The notes beneath the pieces were generated by a model. It was not told the DNA's origin. It searched no databases and saw nothing but the letters and a program-made list of their open reading frames with translations. Positions 7,414-7,896 of a DNA stretch of 7,896 nucleotides are shown piece by piece. The translations under genes and the position numbers were made by a program. Positions within the stretch are counted from its first letter, which is position 1. The number at the start of each line of letters is the position of its first letter. Location of the stretch: positions 1 to 7,896 of the forward strand of contig CAKUYG010000101.1 of NCBI GenBank assembly GCA_934702165.1, written 5' to 3'. This stretch comes from an uncultured Bacteroidales bacterium (GTDB taxonomy: Bacteria > Bacteroidota > Bacteroidia > Bacteroidales > UBA932).

Positions 7414-7585
7414 CGCTGGAAACGGGGGAGATTCATACTGCGGCCGTGGAGCCTGTCGGATGCATCGGCTACTACGTTTGCGGAGAGAGCAACATCGACA
7501 TAGAAGAGAACGACGCCAATCTCCGCCGTGCGAATCAGGATCTGCATAGCCCCCTGCGGCCCCCTCTGCAGCCTGCGTCCCGGCC

Positions 7586-7621
7586 AGGTGTGAGCCGTTT
7601 CCCCGGTTTCCGCTCCTACCT
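7586..7621 (+). repeat. 36-bp imperfect palindrome, copy D
   Basis: It starts AGGTGTGAGCC and ends TCCGCTCCTACCT, with CC before and GG after (7584-7623). The arms AGGTGTGAGC and GCTCCTACCT pair except at two positions. It is closest to copy C (31 of 36). It lies about 170 nt past the operon's last stop codon and reads in the same sense as the operon, just as copy A does for the ATPase gene. Function unknown. Confidence 0.75.
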
Positions 7622-7650
7622 GGCAGACGGGGCGCCAGCAGCCGCCAGTC

Positions 7651-7725
7651 CGTGGAACGGGCGGCGTGGAACATCTGTGCATCGTGGAACATTGCTGTGC
7701 GCACGCGGCCAATTCGGTGCGCACG
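7651..7725. repeat. Cluster of short direct repeats
   Basis: CGTGGAAC occurs at 7651-7658, 7665-7672 and 7683-7690, the last two extending to CGTGGAACAT. GTGCGCACG, whose first eight bases are self-complementary, occurs at 7697-7705 and 7717-7725, exactly 20 bp apart. The pattern could be a protein-binding array or chance in G+C-rich DNA. Confidence 0.4.
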
Positions 7726-7778
7726 GGGCCCCACCGCCATCCGCACGGGATTTGTGCAGGGGACGGAGAATCGCCCCG

Positions 7779-7814
7779 AGGTTATAGAGTTTTGAGGCTC
7801 CGGTACTCTAACCT
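7779..7814 (+). repeat. 36-nt dyad of second type, unit 1
   Basis: The ends AGGTTATAGAG and CTCTAACCT are complementary apart from a two-base bulge. The unit has the same length and the same AGGT/ACCT ends as unit 2 (7852-7887) and matches it at 23 of 36 positions by my count, mostly at the ends. The centre is not conserved. Confidence 0.45.
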
Positions 7815-7851
7815 AAACAGCAATATGCCGCTAGAAAGCAATTCTCGCGCA

Positions 7852-7887
7852 AGGTTATAGCGTTTCTGCAATCTTTCTCTATAACCT
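7852..7887 (+). repeat. 36-nt dyad of second type, unit 2
   Basis: The ends AGGTTATAG and CTATAACCT are exact inverted repeats; with one extra base each side (7851-7888) they form 10-bp arms around an 18-nt loop. The 3' arm runs into TTTT and then CC. A terminator is therefore possible, although the loop is long and the T-run short. The window ends 9 bases later, so further units may follow. Confidence 0.5.
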
Positions 7888-7896
7888 TTTCCAGAC

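Larger units (their letters stand above)
7414..7896. other. Intergenic region downstream of the operon, no gene supported
   Basis: About 480 bp without a convincing gene. Long open frames on both strands here are continuations of frames running out of the methyltransferase gene and reflect high G+C. From left to right it holds an unexplained G+C-rich block (about 7430-7575), a 36-bp palindrome copy (7586-7621), a cluster of short direct repeats (7651-7725), and two 36-nt dyads of another sequence (7779-7814, 7852-7887). I see no tRNA, no strong promoter and no classical terminator right after the operon. Confidence 0.6.

Noticed and set aside
7024..7746. Long open frames on both strands over the methyltransferase gene and beyond it
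   Set aside because: They overlap a well-supported gene in other frames, are rich in Arg, Pro and Ser, and match no family; high G+C explains their length.
7779..7887. CRISPR array with 36-nt repeats
   Set aside because: The two units match at only 23 of 36 positions with unrelated centres, while CRISPR repeats should be almost identical. No cas gene is in the window.

Overview
The window looks like a Bacteroidota (Bacteroidales-type) chromosome segment. The reasons are -7 promoter elements of the form TAnnTTTG followed by C, lack of clear Shine-Dalgarno sites, a DUF4143-type AAA ATPase with a degenerate nuclease-like tail, and TPR lipoproteins with short lipoprotein leaders. The main operon is G+C-rich, which would suit a lineage such as Alistipes or a relative; the genus is a guess.

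Layout. Positions 1-137 are non-coding and hold one copy of a 36-bp imperfect palindrome. Positions 138-1436 (minus strand) encode an ATPase of the DUF4143 family, visibly AT-richer than the rest. Positions 1437-1927 are a divergent intergenic region with one promoter for each direction and two more palindrome copies. Positions 1928-7413 (plus strand) carry four tightly packed genes: a TPR lipoprotein, a lipoprotein with an alternating beta/alpha layout, a large secreted alpha-helical protein, and a membrane methyltransferase of the isoprenylcysteine carboxyl methyltransferase (ICMT)-like superfamily. Spacings are 27 nt, a 29-nt overlap, and 4 nt, so they very likely form one operon. Positions 7414-7896 contain no gene I can support, but hold a fourth palindrome copy, a cluster of short direct repeats, and two more 36-nt dyads of a different sequence.

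How the genes may work together. Three of the four operon products carry export signals (two lipoproteins and one signal-peptidase-I protein) and the fourth is an integral membrane enzyme. The operon therefore looks like an envelope-associated module, with helical-repeat scaffolds around a possible TIM-barrel protein. I do not recognise a named system, and substrate and pathway are unknown. The ATPase is divergently transcribed and probably unrelated in function.

The most unusual non-coding feature is the family of four 36-bp imperfect palindromes (88-123, 1726-1761, 1810-1845, 7586-7621). They align without gaps and bracket both transcription units, with an antisense copy upstream and a sense copy downstream of each.
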